Source: Chloroflexota bacterium (GTDB lineage Bacteria > Chloroflexota > Limnocylindria > Limnocylindrales > CSP1-4). Taken from it: a stretch of DNA of 41,986 bases. The stretch's first letter is position 1; each line of letters starts with the position of its first letter. Of the stretch, positions 31,353 through 38,935 are shown in pieces. The position numbers and the translations under genes were made by a program. The notes beneath the pieces were generated by a model. It did not search any database. It was not told the origin of the DNA and saw only the letters and a program-made list of their open reading frames with translations. Location of the stretch: NCBI GenBank assembly GCA_003141245.1, contig PLLE01000020.1, positions 67,253 to 109,238 of the forward strand, given 5' to 3'.

Positions 31353-31958
31353 CTACGCCATCGCTTGCTTGATCAATTCCATCAAATCGCCGTAGGTTTC
31401 GACGGCCGGAAACTGGGGGAATTGCCGTCTCACATTGTCGGGAGCGCGGAACAGGATGCCCGCGTTGGCCTCGCCGAGCATGGCCGTGTCGTTGAAGGAG
31501 TCTCCACCGGCGATCACGTGGTAATTCATCCTCTTGAACGCGGCCACGGCTTCGCGCTTCTGCTCCCTGATGCGCAGTTGGTAATCCACGATGTGGTCGT
31601 TCTCGACGATCAACCGGTGACATAGGAGGGTTGGCCAGTTGAGTTGGCGGAGCAGGGGAGCGGCGAACTGCTCGAACGTGTCGGACAGGATCACGACCTG
31701 CACGTACGAACGCAGTTCATCCAGAAACTCCTTTGCGCCGGGCAGGGGCCGCAGCGTGCTGATGACATCCTGAATGTCTGACAACTTCAATCGATGCTGG
31801 TCCAGGATGGCTAGGCGCCCGCGCATGAGTTTGTCGTAATCCGGCTCATCGCGCGTGGTGCGGCGCAATTCCGGGATGCCCGTCTTTTCAGACACGGCAA
31901 TCCAGATTTCCGGCGTCAACACGCCTTCCATGTCCAGGGTGACGATCGATTGCTTCAT
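31353..31958 (-). CDS. thrH: Bifunctional phosphoserine phosphatase / phosphoserine:homoserine phosphotransferase ThrH
   Basis: HAD-family enzyme of 201 residues closely resembling Pseudomonas ThrH. It shares the unusual nucleophile motif D-x-E (LDMEGVLTPEIWIA, Asp9 and Glu11) in place of DxD. TTRDEPDYDKLM, QVVILSDTFEQF, LPTLLCH-like and GGDSFNDTAML segments are also shared, as is the ending FPQFPAVETYGDL. Known ThrH dephosphorylates phosphoserine and can move the phosphate to homoserine, producing phosphohomoserine. ATG at 31958 is aligned with the family start; it lies 7 nt after a TGC-AAGACT box and lacks a Shine-Dalgarno. Three 60-base lines counted by eye are 55-60% GC, below the 72% of a lysC line, suggesting recent acquisition. 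Confidence 0.93.
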   Translation of the reverse strand: MKQSIVTLDMEGVLTPEIWIAVSEKTGIPELRRTTRDEPDYDKLMRGRLAILDQHRLKLSDIQDVISTLRPLPGAKEFLDELRSYVQVVILSDTFEQFAAPLLRQLNWPTLLCHRLIVENDHIVDYQLRIREQKREAVAAFKRMNYHVIAGGDSFNDTAMLGEANAGILFRAPDNVRRQFPQFPAVETYGDLMELIKQAMA

Positions 31959-31965
31959 GGACGCG

Positions 31966-31974
31966 AGTCTTGCA
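31966..31974 (-). promoter_or_regulatory. Candidate extended -10 of a leaderless thrH transcript
   Basis: On the minus strand TGC precedes AAGACT, and 7 nt later comes the thrH ATG. The hexamer departs from TANNNT at the first base, so this is weaker than the lysC and trpS cases. Confidence 0.3.
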
Positions 31975-32062
31975 GAAGGCCGGTAACGTGTCCACTTCAC
32001 TGTGGATCACCGCGGTTCCGCGGGTTTGCCGGGAACGATGCCGGCGCCTCCCTGGCGCACGG

Positions 32063-33250
32063 TCACTTCGTTTCGTCGCCCTCGTCGCCCTGGTCTTCCT
32101 CGTACTGGGGAAGTGCGGGCTCCTTCACGACTTCGGCCCACGGCGCGTAGAGCGTCTGGGTATCCTCTGGTTCCAGCATGTCGGCCATGGCGAGAGCGGC
32201 GACTGCGTCGGCGACTGCGGGTCCCGCGGGCTCGCGGACGCGGGCCAGGTTCTGCGGCGCGCCGAACGAGTAATCGCGCTTCTCGCTGCGTCCGTTCATC
32301 CAGGCGAAGACTTCTTCCTGGGCTAGACGCAGCTGCTCGCGCCATTTGCGATCCTCGTCGGCGAGGGCCTGCAGGTTGCGGTGGGCAATCCGCAGCTCTT
32401 CTTTGGGTTGCCGGCGCCAGGCGGCGACCAGCTCGGAGGTCTCCGCCGCCGTCAGCGCGGCGAGCTTCGTGAGGAATTGCAGCACGAGCTCGGTGTTCGG
32501 GCCGAACTCGCCGTCGGCCTCGACGCCGTCATCGGCCGGTTCGGCTTCCTCCAAGCCTGATCGGCCCGCCGGTTCGGTCCCGTCGTCCTCGGCGCCGTCC
32601 ACGGCCCCGGCCCCGTCGTCATCCTCGGCGTCCATGACGTCCGACCACGGGCCGTAGAGAGTGGCGAAGTCCACGTCGGCCAGGTCGTCCTCAAGGACGA
32701 GGGCATCGACGGCGTCCGTGGCCGCGTCCGCCACGATTGAGAAGAGCTCCAGCTCGTCGCCTTCGAGCTGCAGCGCGGCGAGCCAATCGGAGACGGCGTG
32801 CTCGGCCGCCCACATCTCCGCCTCGAGTCCGCCGCCGCGGTGGCGTCGCCGTACGACAGACCGGGCGACCTTGCGCTCGGCTTCCGGGATCGCTTCATAG
32901 GCGTCCGCGATTGCCTCGGCGGTTTCGTAGTCGATATCCGCCAGGGAGTCGAGTAGCGCAGCGACTGCTTCGCCGTTGGGGCCGTAGATCTCCGCCGCGT
33001 TTGAGCCGGTCAGCCCGAACTCCTCAGCCTCCCGCTGAAGCTCGGCCGCAAGCTCTGCCGCCCGCCTGGCCGCGGCTTCTGGGTCCTCCTTGTCCTCATC
33101 GACCTCGTCGTCGGACTCGTCTTCGAGCTCGTCGCCTTGGTCCGACTCGTCTTCGACCCCGTCCTGCGCGACCCAGCTGAGCGCGTTCGGCTCAGCCTCG
33201 TCGCTGAGCCTGTTGGCCGCGTCCTTATCCCTTTGCTTTCTCCAGAACAT
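32063..33250 (-). CDS. Acidic protein with two copies of an unrecognised '[YF]GPN...L[YF]xPW' module (protein A)
   Basis: Uncharacterised 395-residue, strongly acidic protein without signal peptide or membrane helices, so probably cytoplasmic. After an acidic N-terminal stretch (28-58), two modules follow. Module 1 runs from YGPN (89-92) to LYGPW (198-202); module 2 from FGPN (249-252) to LYAPW (367-371). A Gly/Asp/Glu-rich linker joins them. Each module has an aromatic residue 29 positions after the first Y/F (Tyr118; Trp278) and a second Trp 67-68 positions after it (Trp156; Trp317). A helix of type D-A-V-x-A-L-x-x-x-D lies near the end. ATG at 33250 follows CGGAGGG. It lies 28 bases after protein B on the same strand. 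I do not know a named family. Confidence 0.85.
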   Translation of the reverse strand: MFWRKQRDKDAANRLSDEAEPNALSWVAQDGVEDESDQGDELEDESDDEVDEDKEDPEAAARRAAELAAELQREAEEFGLTGSNAAEIYGPNGEAVAALLDSLADIDYETAEAIADAYEAIPEAERKVARSVVRRRHRGGGLEAEMWAAEHAVSDWLAALQLEGDELELFSIVADAATDAVDALVLEDDLADVDFATLYGPWSDVMDAEDDDGAGAVDGAEDDGTEPAGRSGLEEAEPADDGVEADGEFGPNTELVLQFLTKLAALTAAETSELVAAWRRQPKEELRIAHRNLQALADEDRKWREQLRLAQEEVFAWMNGRSEKRDYSFGAPQNLARVREPAGPAVADAVAALAMADMLEPEDTQTLYAPWAEVVKEPALPQYEEDQGDEGDETK

Positions 33251-33278
33251 CGACCCTCCGCGGTCTCTCCTAACGTCG

Positions 33279-34403
33279 TCAGCCCCGGGCCTGGCCGGCC
33301 CCCTTGTCTCCGCCATCGCCGTCCGCGGCGACGGGCAGCGGCGGCGCGCCGACGAGATTGAACCACGGCGCGTATAGCATGTCAGCGTCTTCCGGCGCAA
33401 GCAGGTCGCCGACGACCAGGGCCGCGACTGCGTCCGCGAGGGCCGGGCCTGCCATCTTGCGCGTTCCGCCCTGCCCGGTCTGGCCCATGAAGCTGGCGGT
33501 CTCTTGGAGGCGGCCGCCATTGAGCCACGGGGTGATCTTCTCCTGAGCCCGGCGGACCTGGCCTCGCGATTCCGGGTCCTCTTCGACGAGATCGTGGAGG
33601 GCTTCGTGAGCCACTTCCAGGTCCTCGCGCGGTACGTCCTGCCAGCTGCTCACGAGTCGCGTCACCTGTTCGGCGGAGAGAAGCCAAAGGCGATTGAGGA
33701 AGTCGGCGACGGCGTCGGTGTTCGGGCCGAACTCCCCTTCGGCCTCGTCGTCTGTCTCGTCGGCGTCGGTTTCCTCGTCCTCGACGCCCTCGATCTCGTC
33801 GAGTTCCGCCTCGATCCGGATCTTCTCGATGGCGTCGGTCCAGGGCAGGAAGAGCGCCTCGTAGTGCGGCTCGTCCAGCTCGTCCTCGAGGATGATCGCG
33901 GTCGCGGCATCCAGGGCCGCGTCGCCCACCTGTGAGCAGATGCGGGCCCAATCCGGGACCGCCTTGGCGAACTCGGGGTACTCTGCCGCGATGGCCAGCC
34001 AGGCACCGATCTCCTCGCGCGCCATGCGCACGTTGCGGGCTATCTCCTCGTCCCGCTCGGTCAGCTTGCGGGCGGCTTTACGCGCGGCATCGCGATCGGA
34101 CTTGGAGCCGTCTTTCCAGGTGTCGGCAATGACGCCGGCGTCGTCTGGGCCGACTTCCTCGAGCCGGTCGAGCAGCTCCAGGACGGCCGTCGCGTTGGGG
34201 CCGTAGAGCCAGACGTCGTTGTCGGCCATGTAGTCGGCCGCCTGACTGTCCAGATCGGCGTTCATTTCCTCGGGCTCGGGCAGCCCCTCGGCGCCCTCTT
34301 CGCCCTCTGCCTCGATCTCGTCGTCGAGCTCCGGCTCGACCTTGTCGTCCGGCAGATCCGTTGCGCTCTCGTCGGGGGAGCGGCGATCGCGTCGCCTGGC
34401 CAT
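33279..34403 (-). CDS. Acidic protein with two copies of the same unrecognised module (protein B)
   Basis: Uncharacterised 374-residue acidic protein, first gene of the pair and paralogue of protein A. Module 1 runs from YGPN (67-70) to LFLPW (184-188); module 2 from FGPN (225-228) to LYAPW (343-347). The inner aromatics keep the spacing seen in A: Trp96 and Trp254 at +29, Trp135 and Trp293 at +68. The second modules of A and B are closest (GPALADAVAALVVGDLLAPED against GPAVADAVAALAMADMLEPED), so the two-module protein existed before the gene duplicated. ATG at 34403 follows GGAGGA. There is no signal peptide. Its 5' end is divergent from lysC across 150 bases. Function unknown. Confidence 0.87.
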   Translation of the reverse strand: MARRRDRRSPDESATDLPDDKVEPELDDEIEAEGEEGAEGLPEPEEMNADLDSQAADYMADNDVWLYGPNATAVLELLDRLEEVGPDDAGVIADTWKDGSKSDRDAARKAARKLTERDEEIARNVRMAREEIGAWLAIAAEYPEFAKAVPDWARICSQVGDAALDAATAIILEDELDEPHYEALFLPWTDAIEKIRIEAELDEIEGVEDEETDADETDDEAEGEFGPNTDAVADFLNRLWLLSAEQVTRLVSSWQDVPREDLEVAHEALHDLVEEDPESRGQVRRAQEKITPWLNGGRLQETASFMGQTGQGGTRKMAGPALADAVAALVVGDLLAPEDADMLYAPWFNLVGAPPLPVAADGDGGDKGAGQARG

Positions 34404-34546
34404 GAGTTCCTCCGGTGTTCCTGAGTGGCCGCGAGGCCCTCGCCTGGTACGCCGGAGGTCAAGCCACTCCGTGCGCGTCGATGAATCGTCTCACACGAGC
34501 CCACGCGCCGTCAGATTGGACTTCGTCACTCGCCGACCGCGGGCGC

Positions 34547-34555
34547 TGCTAAAAT
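34547..34555 (+). promoter_or_regulatory. Extended -10 promoter of a leaderless lysC transcript
   Basis: TG-C-TAAAAT is a near-consensus extended -10. Seven bases later comes ATG 34563, where transcription would start, and there is no ribosome binding site. This supports ATG 34563 over the in-frame ATG 34554, which would fall inside the promoter. Confidence 0.6.
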
Positions 34556-34562
34556 GCCGCCC

Positions 34563-35867
34563 ATGCCCAAACAGCTTGTCGTCCAGAAGTTCGGCGGCTC
34601 GTCCGTCGCCAACGCCGACCGAATCCGTCGCGTAGCCGCACGCGTCGCCCGTGAGCGGGCGACCGGCTGCGATCTCGTGGTCGTCGTCTCGGCGATGGGC
34701 GATGCCACCGACGAGCTGCTGGCCCTCGCCGGCGCCATCACCGACGATCCGGATCCGCGCGAGCTCGACATGCTCCTCGCGACCGGCGAGCACCAGAGCG
34801 CCACTCTCGTGTCGATGGCGCTGCACGCTCTGGGCGTGCCGGCAATCGCTCTCACGGGCGCCCAGGCGGGCATCACCACCGACGGCAAGTACGGCAAGGC
34901 GCGCATCGCCGGCATCGACCCCGAGCGCATCTTCAAGGAGATCGGCGCCGGCCGGGTCGTGATCGTGGCCGGCTTCCAGGGCCAGAGCCAGGTCGATCCT
35001 GGCCTGTCCGAGATCACCACGCTCGGTCGTGGCGGGTCGGACACGACCGGTGTCGCCCTCGCGGCCGCTCTGGAGGCGGACCGCTGCCAGATATTCACCG
35101 ACGTCCGCGGCATCTACACGGCCGACCCCCGGCTCGTGCCGGACGCACGCCAGCTGCCGGTCGTCTCGTACGAGGAGATGATGGAGCTGGCGCACCAGGG
35201 CGCCCAGGTGATGCAGGTCCGGGCCGTCGAGCTCGGCTGGGTCAACAACGTCGTCATCGAGGTGCTGAGCTCGTTCGAGGACGTCCCCGGCACGCTCATC
35301 AAGGAGGATCCGTTCGTGGAGCAGCGCAACAAGGTTCGCGGGCTGGCCCACGACCGCAACGTGGCCAAGGTGACCCTCGTTGAGGTCCCGGACCGGCCCG
35401 GCGTAGCTCATGCCGTCTTCGCACCACTGGCCGAGGCGGGCGTCAACGTCGATACGATCGTCCAGAACGTCGGCCACCACGGCACGACGGACCTGAGCTT
35501 CACGATCACGCGCGGCGACCTGGCCAAGACGAAGCGCATCCTGGAGCCGATCATCCGCGAACTCGGCTTCCGCGAGATGACGACCGACTCGGCCATGGCG
35601 AAGGTCTCCATCGTCGGCGCCGGAATCCAGAACGCCCCGGGCTACGCATCCCGAATGTTCGCTGCGCTCGCCGAAGCGGGCGTCAACATTGAGATCATCT
35701 CGACCTCGGAGATCCGCATCACCTGCATGATCGCCGAAGACCAGGTCGAGACCGCCGTTCGCGCCCTGCACAAGGCCTTCTCGCTCGAGGAGCCGGAGCC
35801 GGTGGTGCAGGATCAGGCGGGCGAAGCCGCGGCCAGCTCCGGTGGGGCGGCAAAGACGAGCGCGTGA
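34563..35867 (+). CDS. lysC: Aspartate kinase
   Basis: First enzyme of the aspartate family (lysine, threonine, methionine), phosphorylating aspartate. The 434 residues begin with VVQKFGGSSVAN and include VVVVSAMGDATDELL, the TLGRGGSDTTGVAL motif and FTDVRGIYTADPR. Two C-terminal ACT domains (about 265-405) should mediate feedback by lysine and/or threonine. ATG 34563 fits both the family alignment and an extended -10 seven bases upstream. A low-complexity acidic/Ala tail of about 30 residues ends the chain. The stop overlaps birA (GTGA), so the lead gene of the biotin/fatty-acid run is an amino-acid enzyme. With hom, thrC and thrH nearby, the route from aspartate is largely represented. Confidence 0.96.
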   Translation: MPKQLVVQKFGGSSVANADRIRRVAARVARERATGCDLVVVVSAMGDATDELLALAGAITDDPDPRELDMLLATGEHQSATLVSMALHALGVPAIALTGAQAGITTDGKYGKARIAGIDPERIFKEIGAGRVVIVAGFQGQSQVDPGLSEITTLGRGGSDTTGVALAAALEADRCQIFTDVRGIYTADPRLVPDARQLPVVSYEEMMELAHQGAQVMQVRAVELGWVNNVVIEVLSSFEDVPGTLIKEDPFVEQRNKVRGLAHDRNVAKVTLVEVPDRPGVAHAVFAPLAEAGVNVDTIVQNVGHHGTTDLSFTITRGDLAKTKRILEPIIRELGFREMTTDSAMAKVSIVGAGIQNAPGYASRMFAALAEAGVNIEIISTSEIRITCMIAEDQVETAVRALHKAFSLEEPEPVVQDQAGEAAASSGGAAKTSA

Positions 35868-36709
35868 CCACGAGCGTCGCGTTTCTCTCGCGACACGAGC
35901 GGTTCCGATCGGTCCCCTCCACCAACGACGTCGTCCGCACCTGGTTGACCGCAGGAACCGCCGAGGTCTGTCTGGCTGTGGCCGGCGAGCAGACCGCCGG
36001 TCGCGGGAGGTCGGGTCGGTGCTGGGTGGCCCCGAGCGGCACCGCTCTATTGCTTTCCCTCGGCTTCCGGCCGGGCTATCTTCCGGCGGACCGTCTGTGG
36101 CGGCTTGCGGCCGTCGTCTCCCTGGCGATGGCCGACGCGGCGGAGGCGGTCGCGGGGCTGGCAGTCGGCAGGCTGCGCCTGAAGTGGCCCAACGACATCG
36201 TCGTGGAGGTCGCGAGCGGCGCGGGCGGTGCAGCGGGCGGGCTTCGAAAAGTCGCCGGCGTTCTGGGCGAGACCGAGGGCGTTGGCACGGCCGACCAGTT
36301 GGCCATCGTGGGGATCGGCATCAACGCCGACTGGCCGCGGGCGAGCTTCCCGGTCGAGCTGGCCGACTCCATGACGAGCTTGCGCGAGGTTTCCGGCGGC
36401 CGGCCAATCGACGCCGACGAGCTGCTCGAGGCCTTCCTGCTGCGGGTCGAGCCGCGCGTGATGGCTTTGCGCGACGGCCACTTCGACGTGGCCGGCTGGC
36501 ACGACCGACAGGTGACCACGGGACGAACGGTTCGACTGGAACGTTCCGGCGAGGAGGCGGAGGAGGTCCTCGCCGTGGGCGTCGACGGAGCCACGGGAGC
36601 GTTGCTGGTCGAGGATTCGGCCGCTCCTGGCGTGGATCGAGAGGTGCTCGTGGGCGAGGTCGTGCACGTCCGCCTGGCCGCCGCCGGCGGCGGGGATGTA
36701 ACGCAATGA
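35864..36709 (+). CDS. birA: Biotin--[acetyl-CoA-carboxylase] ligase, no DNA-binding domain
   Basis: Attaches biotin through biotinyl-AMP to the carrier lysine of biotin enzymes. The 281 residues show the biotin/ATP-binding GRGRSGRCW at 46-54, KWPNDIVV near 107-114 and KVAGVLGE with the catalytic Lys. A small C-terminal SH3-like domain follows. It lacks the N-terminal winged helix of E. coli BirA, so it is the monofunctional type without repressor function. GTG at 35864 overlaps the lysC stop and its own stop overlaps the sigma gene start (ATGA). Its presence near accA, accC and accD makes functional sense, yet the AccB-like protein in this operon has no acceptor lysine. Confidence 0.93.
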   Translation: MTTSVAFLSRHERFRSVPSTNDVVRTWLTAGTAEVCLAVAGEQTAGRGRSGRCWVAPSGTALLLSLGFRPGYLPADRLWRLAAVVSLAMADAAEAVAGLAVGRLRLKWPNDIVVEVASGAGGAAGGLRKVAGVLGETEGVGTADQLAIVGIGINADWPRASFPVELADSMTSLREVSGGRPIDADELLEAFLLRVEPRVMALRDGHFDVAGWHDRQVTTGRTVRLERSGEEAEEVLAVGVDGATGALLVEDSAAPGVDREVLVGEVVHVRLAAAGGGDVTQ

Positions 36710-37344
36710 GCCGGACGGTGTTTGGTACTTCGGAGGAGGCAGCCAGGCCGGCCCGCCTGGATCGCGATCGCGGTCTGGTGGAGGCGGCGCGGCGCGATCC
36801 CGCCTGTTTCGACGCCCTGTATAGGAAGTACCTCGCCCAGGTGTACAGCTACGCTTTCTACGAGCTCCGCGATCACCACGCCGCGGAAGACGCCACCGAG
36901 CGTGTGTTTATGCAGGCTATGACCGGCCTGCCCCGCTTCGAGGAGCGGGCCGACTCGTTCGTCGGTGCCGGTTCCGGCGGCGAGGTATCCGCCGACGCGT
37001 CGACGTTCCGGGTCTGGCTCTTCCGTATCGCGCGCAACGTCGTCGCGAACGAACGCCGCCGCGACCGTCGTCGCCCGGTGACCCCGCTCGAGGATGCCCA
37101 AGGCCTGGCCGCCGCAGACGATGTCGTCGAAGCTGTTGCGGCGCGCGAGGCGGGCGGCGCGGCCTGGCAGGCCGTGGCGCGGCTGCCCGAGGATCGACGC
37201 CGGGCCGTCGTACTGCGCTTCGTCGACGAGATGTCCACGGCGGAGATCGCCGAGGTCCTCGGCCGCTCCGAGGGCGCAGTCCGCGTTCTGTTGCATCGGG
37301 CCCTGCGCTCGGTCGCGGCCGATCTGCGCGGGAGGCTCAGCTGA
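36706..37344 (+). CDS. ECF-type RNA polymerase sigma factor
   Basis: Sigma-70 family member of 212 residues. Region 2 is seen in FDALYRKYLAQVYSYAFYELRDHHAAEDATERVFMQAM. Region 4 is LPEDRRRAVVLRFVDEMSTAEIAEVLGRSEGAVRVLLHRAL, a helix-turn-helix recognising -35 elements. The linker between them is unusually long and Gly/Ser/Ala-rich (about 80-100), ending in FRVWLFRIARNVVANE. ATG at 36706 overlaps the birA stop; the next gene's ATG overlaps its own stop. Regulation by the downstream membrane protein is likely by analogy with other ECF pairs. Why a sigma factor sits inside this metabolic operon is open. Confidence 0.9.
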   Translation: MSRTVFGTSEEAARPARLDRDRGLVEAARRDPACFDALYRKYLAQVYSYAFYELRDHHAAEDATERVFMQAMTGLPRFEERADSFVGAGSGGEVSADASTFRVWLFRIARNVVANERRRDRRRPVTPLEDAQGLAAADDVVEAVAAREAGGAAWQAVARLPEDRRRAVVLRFVDEMSTAEIAEVLGRSEGAVRVLLHRALRSVAADLRGRLS

Positions 37345-37982
37345 TGCTGGGCGGCGGACCCCGCGACGCCCGCCGGACCGAGCGCTATCTCGACGGCCTG
37401 ATGGAGGCCGAGGAGCGCGGCGTCGCGGATGTCCCGATGGACGTCGACATCGATTCTGCGGTTGTGCTGGCCGCGCGCCAGCTTCGAGCCGATCTCATCC
37501 GCGTGCACCCGTCGTTCCGCTTCGAGGAAGGCCTTGCCGCGCGACTGGCGCGGACCGCCGGTCGGATGAGCGCCGGGCTTTCAGCCATCGAACCCGCGGA
37601 ACAGGTGGTCGTCCGCACCGCACCCGCGCCGATCGCGCCCTTCCGCGCCTCCGGCGTGGCCGCTTGGGCCGAGTTCGCGCCGGCCGAGCTCGCCGCGGCC
37701 GAGCTCGCCGCGTCGGATGATGGCATCGCCACTCCCGCCGCGGGTCTGCGCAAACTCCCCGCCTTTGCCACCAGAACTCCCCGTCCGCTCATCGTCGGCG
37801 GCGTGGGCGTGGCCTCGGCGGCCATCTCCATCGGCGCGGTCTACGTCGCCTGGCGATGGTCGCGCGCCGCTCACACGCCAATGGTTCGCGCCGTGCGCGC
37901 CGCCAGGTCCGGTCGCGGAGATGCCTCCGGGCACGGCCGACGCGCCGGTGTCCTCCACGGAATCCTCGGAGTGACCTCCTGA
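37344..37982 (+). CDS. Putative single-span membrane protein, candidate anti-sigma factor
   Basis: Protein of 212 residues without recognisable family. An N-terminal soluble part of about 140 residues has one short helical region (QLRADLIRVHPSFRFEEGLAARLARTAGRM). Ala-rich low-complexity sequence follows, then a single transmembrane helix at about 148-170 and a short basic tail. The topology and position directly after an ECF sigma gene (TGATG overlap) fit an anti-sigma factor, but the zinc motif HxxxCxxC of ZAS proteins is absent and no cysteine is found. A 15-bp direct repeat (GGCCGAGCTCGCCGC twice, 37682-37711) encodes AELAA twice. The stop overlaps accD (TGATG). Confidence 0.6.
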   Translation: MLGGGPRDARRTERYLDGLMEAEERGVADVPMDVDIDSAVVLAARQLRADLIRVHPSFRFEEGLAARLARTAGRMSAGLSAIEPAEQVVVRTAPAPIAPFRASGVAAWAEFAPAELAAAELAASDDGIATPAAGLRKLPAFATRTPRPLIVGGVGVASAAISIGAVYVAWRWSRAAHTPMVRAVRAARSGRGDASGHGRRAGVLHGILGVTS

Positions 37983-38935
37983 TGCCGGTTCGACTCCCGT
38001 TCCGACCCCGCCGCGACACATACCCGCCCGACCTGTGGACCAAGTGTCCCGGTTGCGCGGAGATGCTGTTCAACAAGCAGCTCGACAAGACGCTGCGGGT
38101 CTGCCCGAACTGCGGCCACCACTTCCGGATTTCGGCCAAGGCTCGCATCGAGCAGCTCGTGGACGGCGGCTCGTTCGTGGAGCGAGACGCGGACCTGACG
38201 CCTGTCGACGCCCTCGGGTTCGTGGACCTCAAGGCCTATCCCGATCGCCTGATGGCGGCCCAGCTGGCCACCGGCCTGCGCGACGCGGCGATGTGGGGCC
38301 TGGCCGCAATGGGCAGCAAGCCGATCTCGATGTGCGTCATGGACTTTGGCTTCATCGGCGGATCGATGGGCTCCGTCGTGGGCGAGAAGGTGGCCCGAGC
38401 CGGTGAGGCCGCCATAGCCGAGCGCATCCCGCTTCTGATCGTCTCGTCCTCGGGCGGGGCGCGGATGCAGGAGGGCACGTACTCGCTGATGCAGCTCGCC
38501 AAGACGATGAGCGTGGTCGAACGGGTGAAGGCGGCCCGCGTGCCGTTCATCTCCGTCATGACGGACCCCACGACGGGCGGCGTCTTCGCTTCCTTCGCGG
38601 CAGTCGGCGACGTGAACCTGGCCGAGCCCAACGCCCTGATCCGCTTCGCCGGCGACCGCGTCTCGGCCGGAACCATCGGCGAGGAGTTGCCGCCGGAATA
38701 TGCCCTCGCCGAGTTCTGGATGAGCCACGGTTTCGTGGACCGGATCGTGCCCCGGGCCAAGCTGCGCGACGAGATCATCACCCTGCTCGGGTTCCTTGTC
38801 GCTCCTTCCAACGGCCACGCTGAATCCGCGCCCAGCCCCACCTCCCGACCGCGGTCGTTCCTGAACGCCCTGACCGGGGCGCTCAGCTCCGACGGCAACG
38901 GCGACCAGAATCGTGGGGAGGCCGGCAATGGTTGA
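37982..38935 (+). CDS. accD: Acetyl-CoA carboxylase carboxyltransferase beta subunit
   Basis: Carries the zinc ribbon Cys22-x2-Cys25 ... Cys41-x2-Cys44, then the crotonase-like carboxyltransferase domain with DFGFIGGSMGSVVGEK, SSSGGARMQEG and MTDPTTGGVFASFA. Partners AccA to transfer CO2 from carboxybiotin to acetyl-CoA, the first step of fatty acid synthesis. A low-complexity tail of about 45 residues follows. ATG at 37982 shares one base with the upstream stop and the end overlaps accA by 8 bases, so coupling is tight. Length (317) is normal. Confidence 0.96.
   Translation: MPVRLPFRPRRDTYPPDLWTKCPGCAEMLFNKQLDKTLRVCPNCGHHFRISAKARIEQLVDGGSFVERDADLTPVDALGFVDLKAYPDRLMAAQLATGLRDAAMWGLAAMGSKPISMCVMDFGFIGGSMGSVVGEKVARAGEAAIAERIPLLIVSSSGGARMQEGTYSLMQLAKTMSVVERVKAARVPFISVMTDPTTGGVFASFAAVGDVNLAEPNALIRFAGDRVSAGTIGEELPPEYALAEFWMSHGFVDRIVPRAKLRDEIITLLGFLVAPSNGHAESAPSPTSRPRSFLNALTGALSSDGNGDQNRGEAGNG

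Noticed and set aside
32063-33520. Longer start for acidic protein A (to 33520)
   Set aside because: The extension overlaps protein B's coding region, while ATG 33250 has a strong ribosome binding site.
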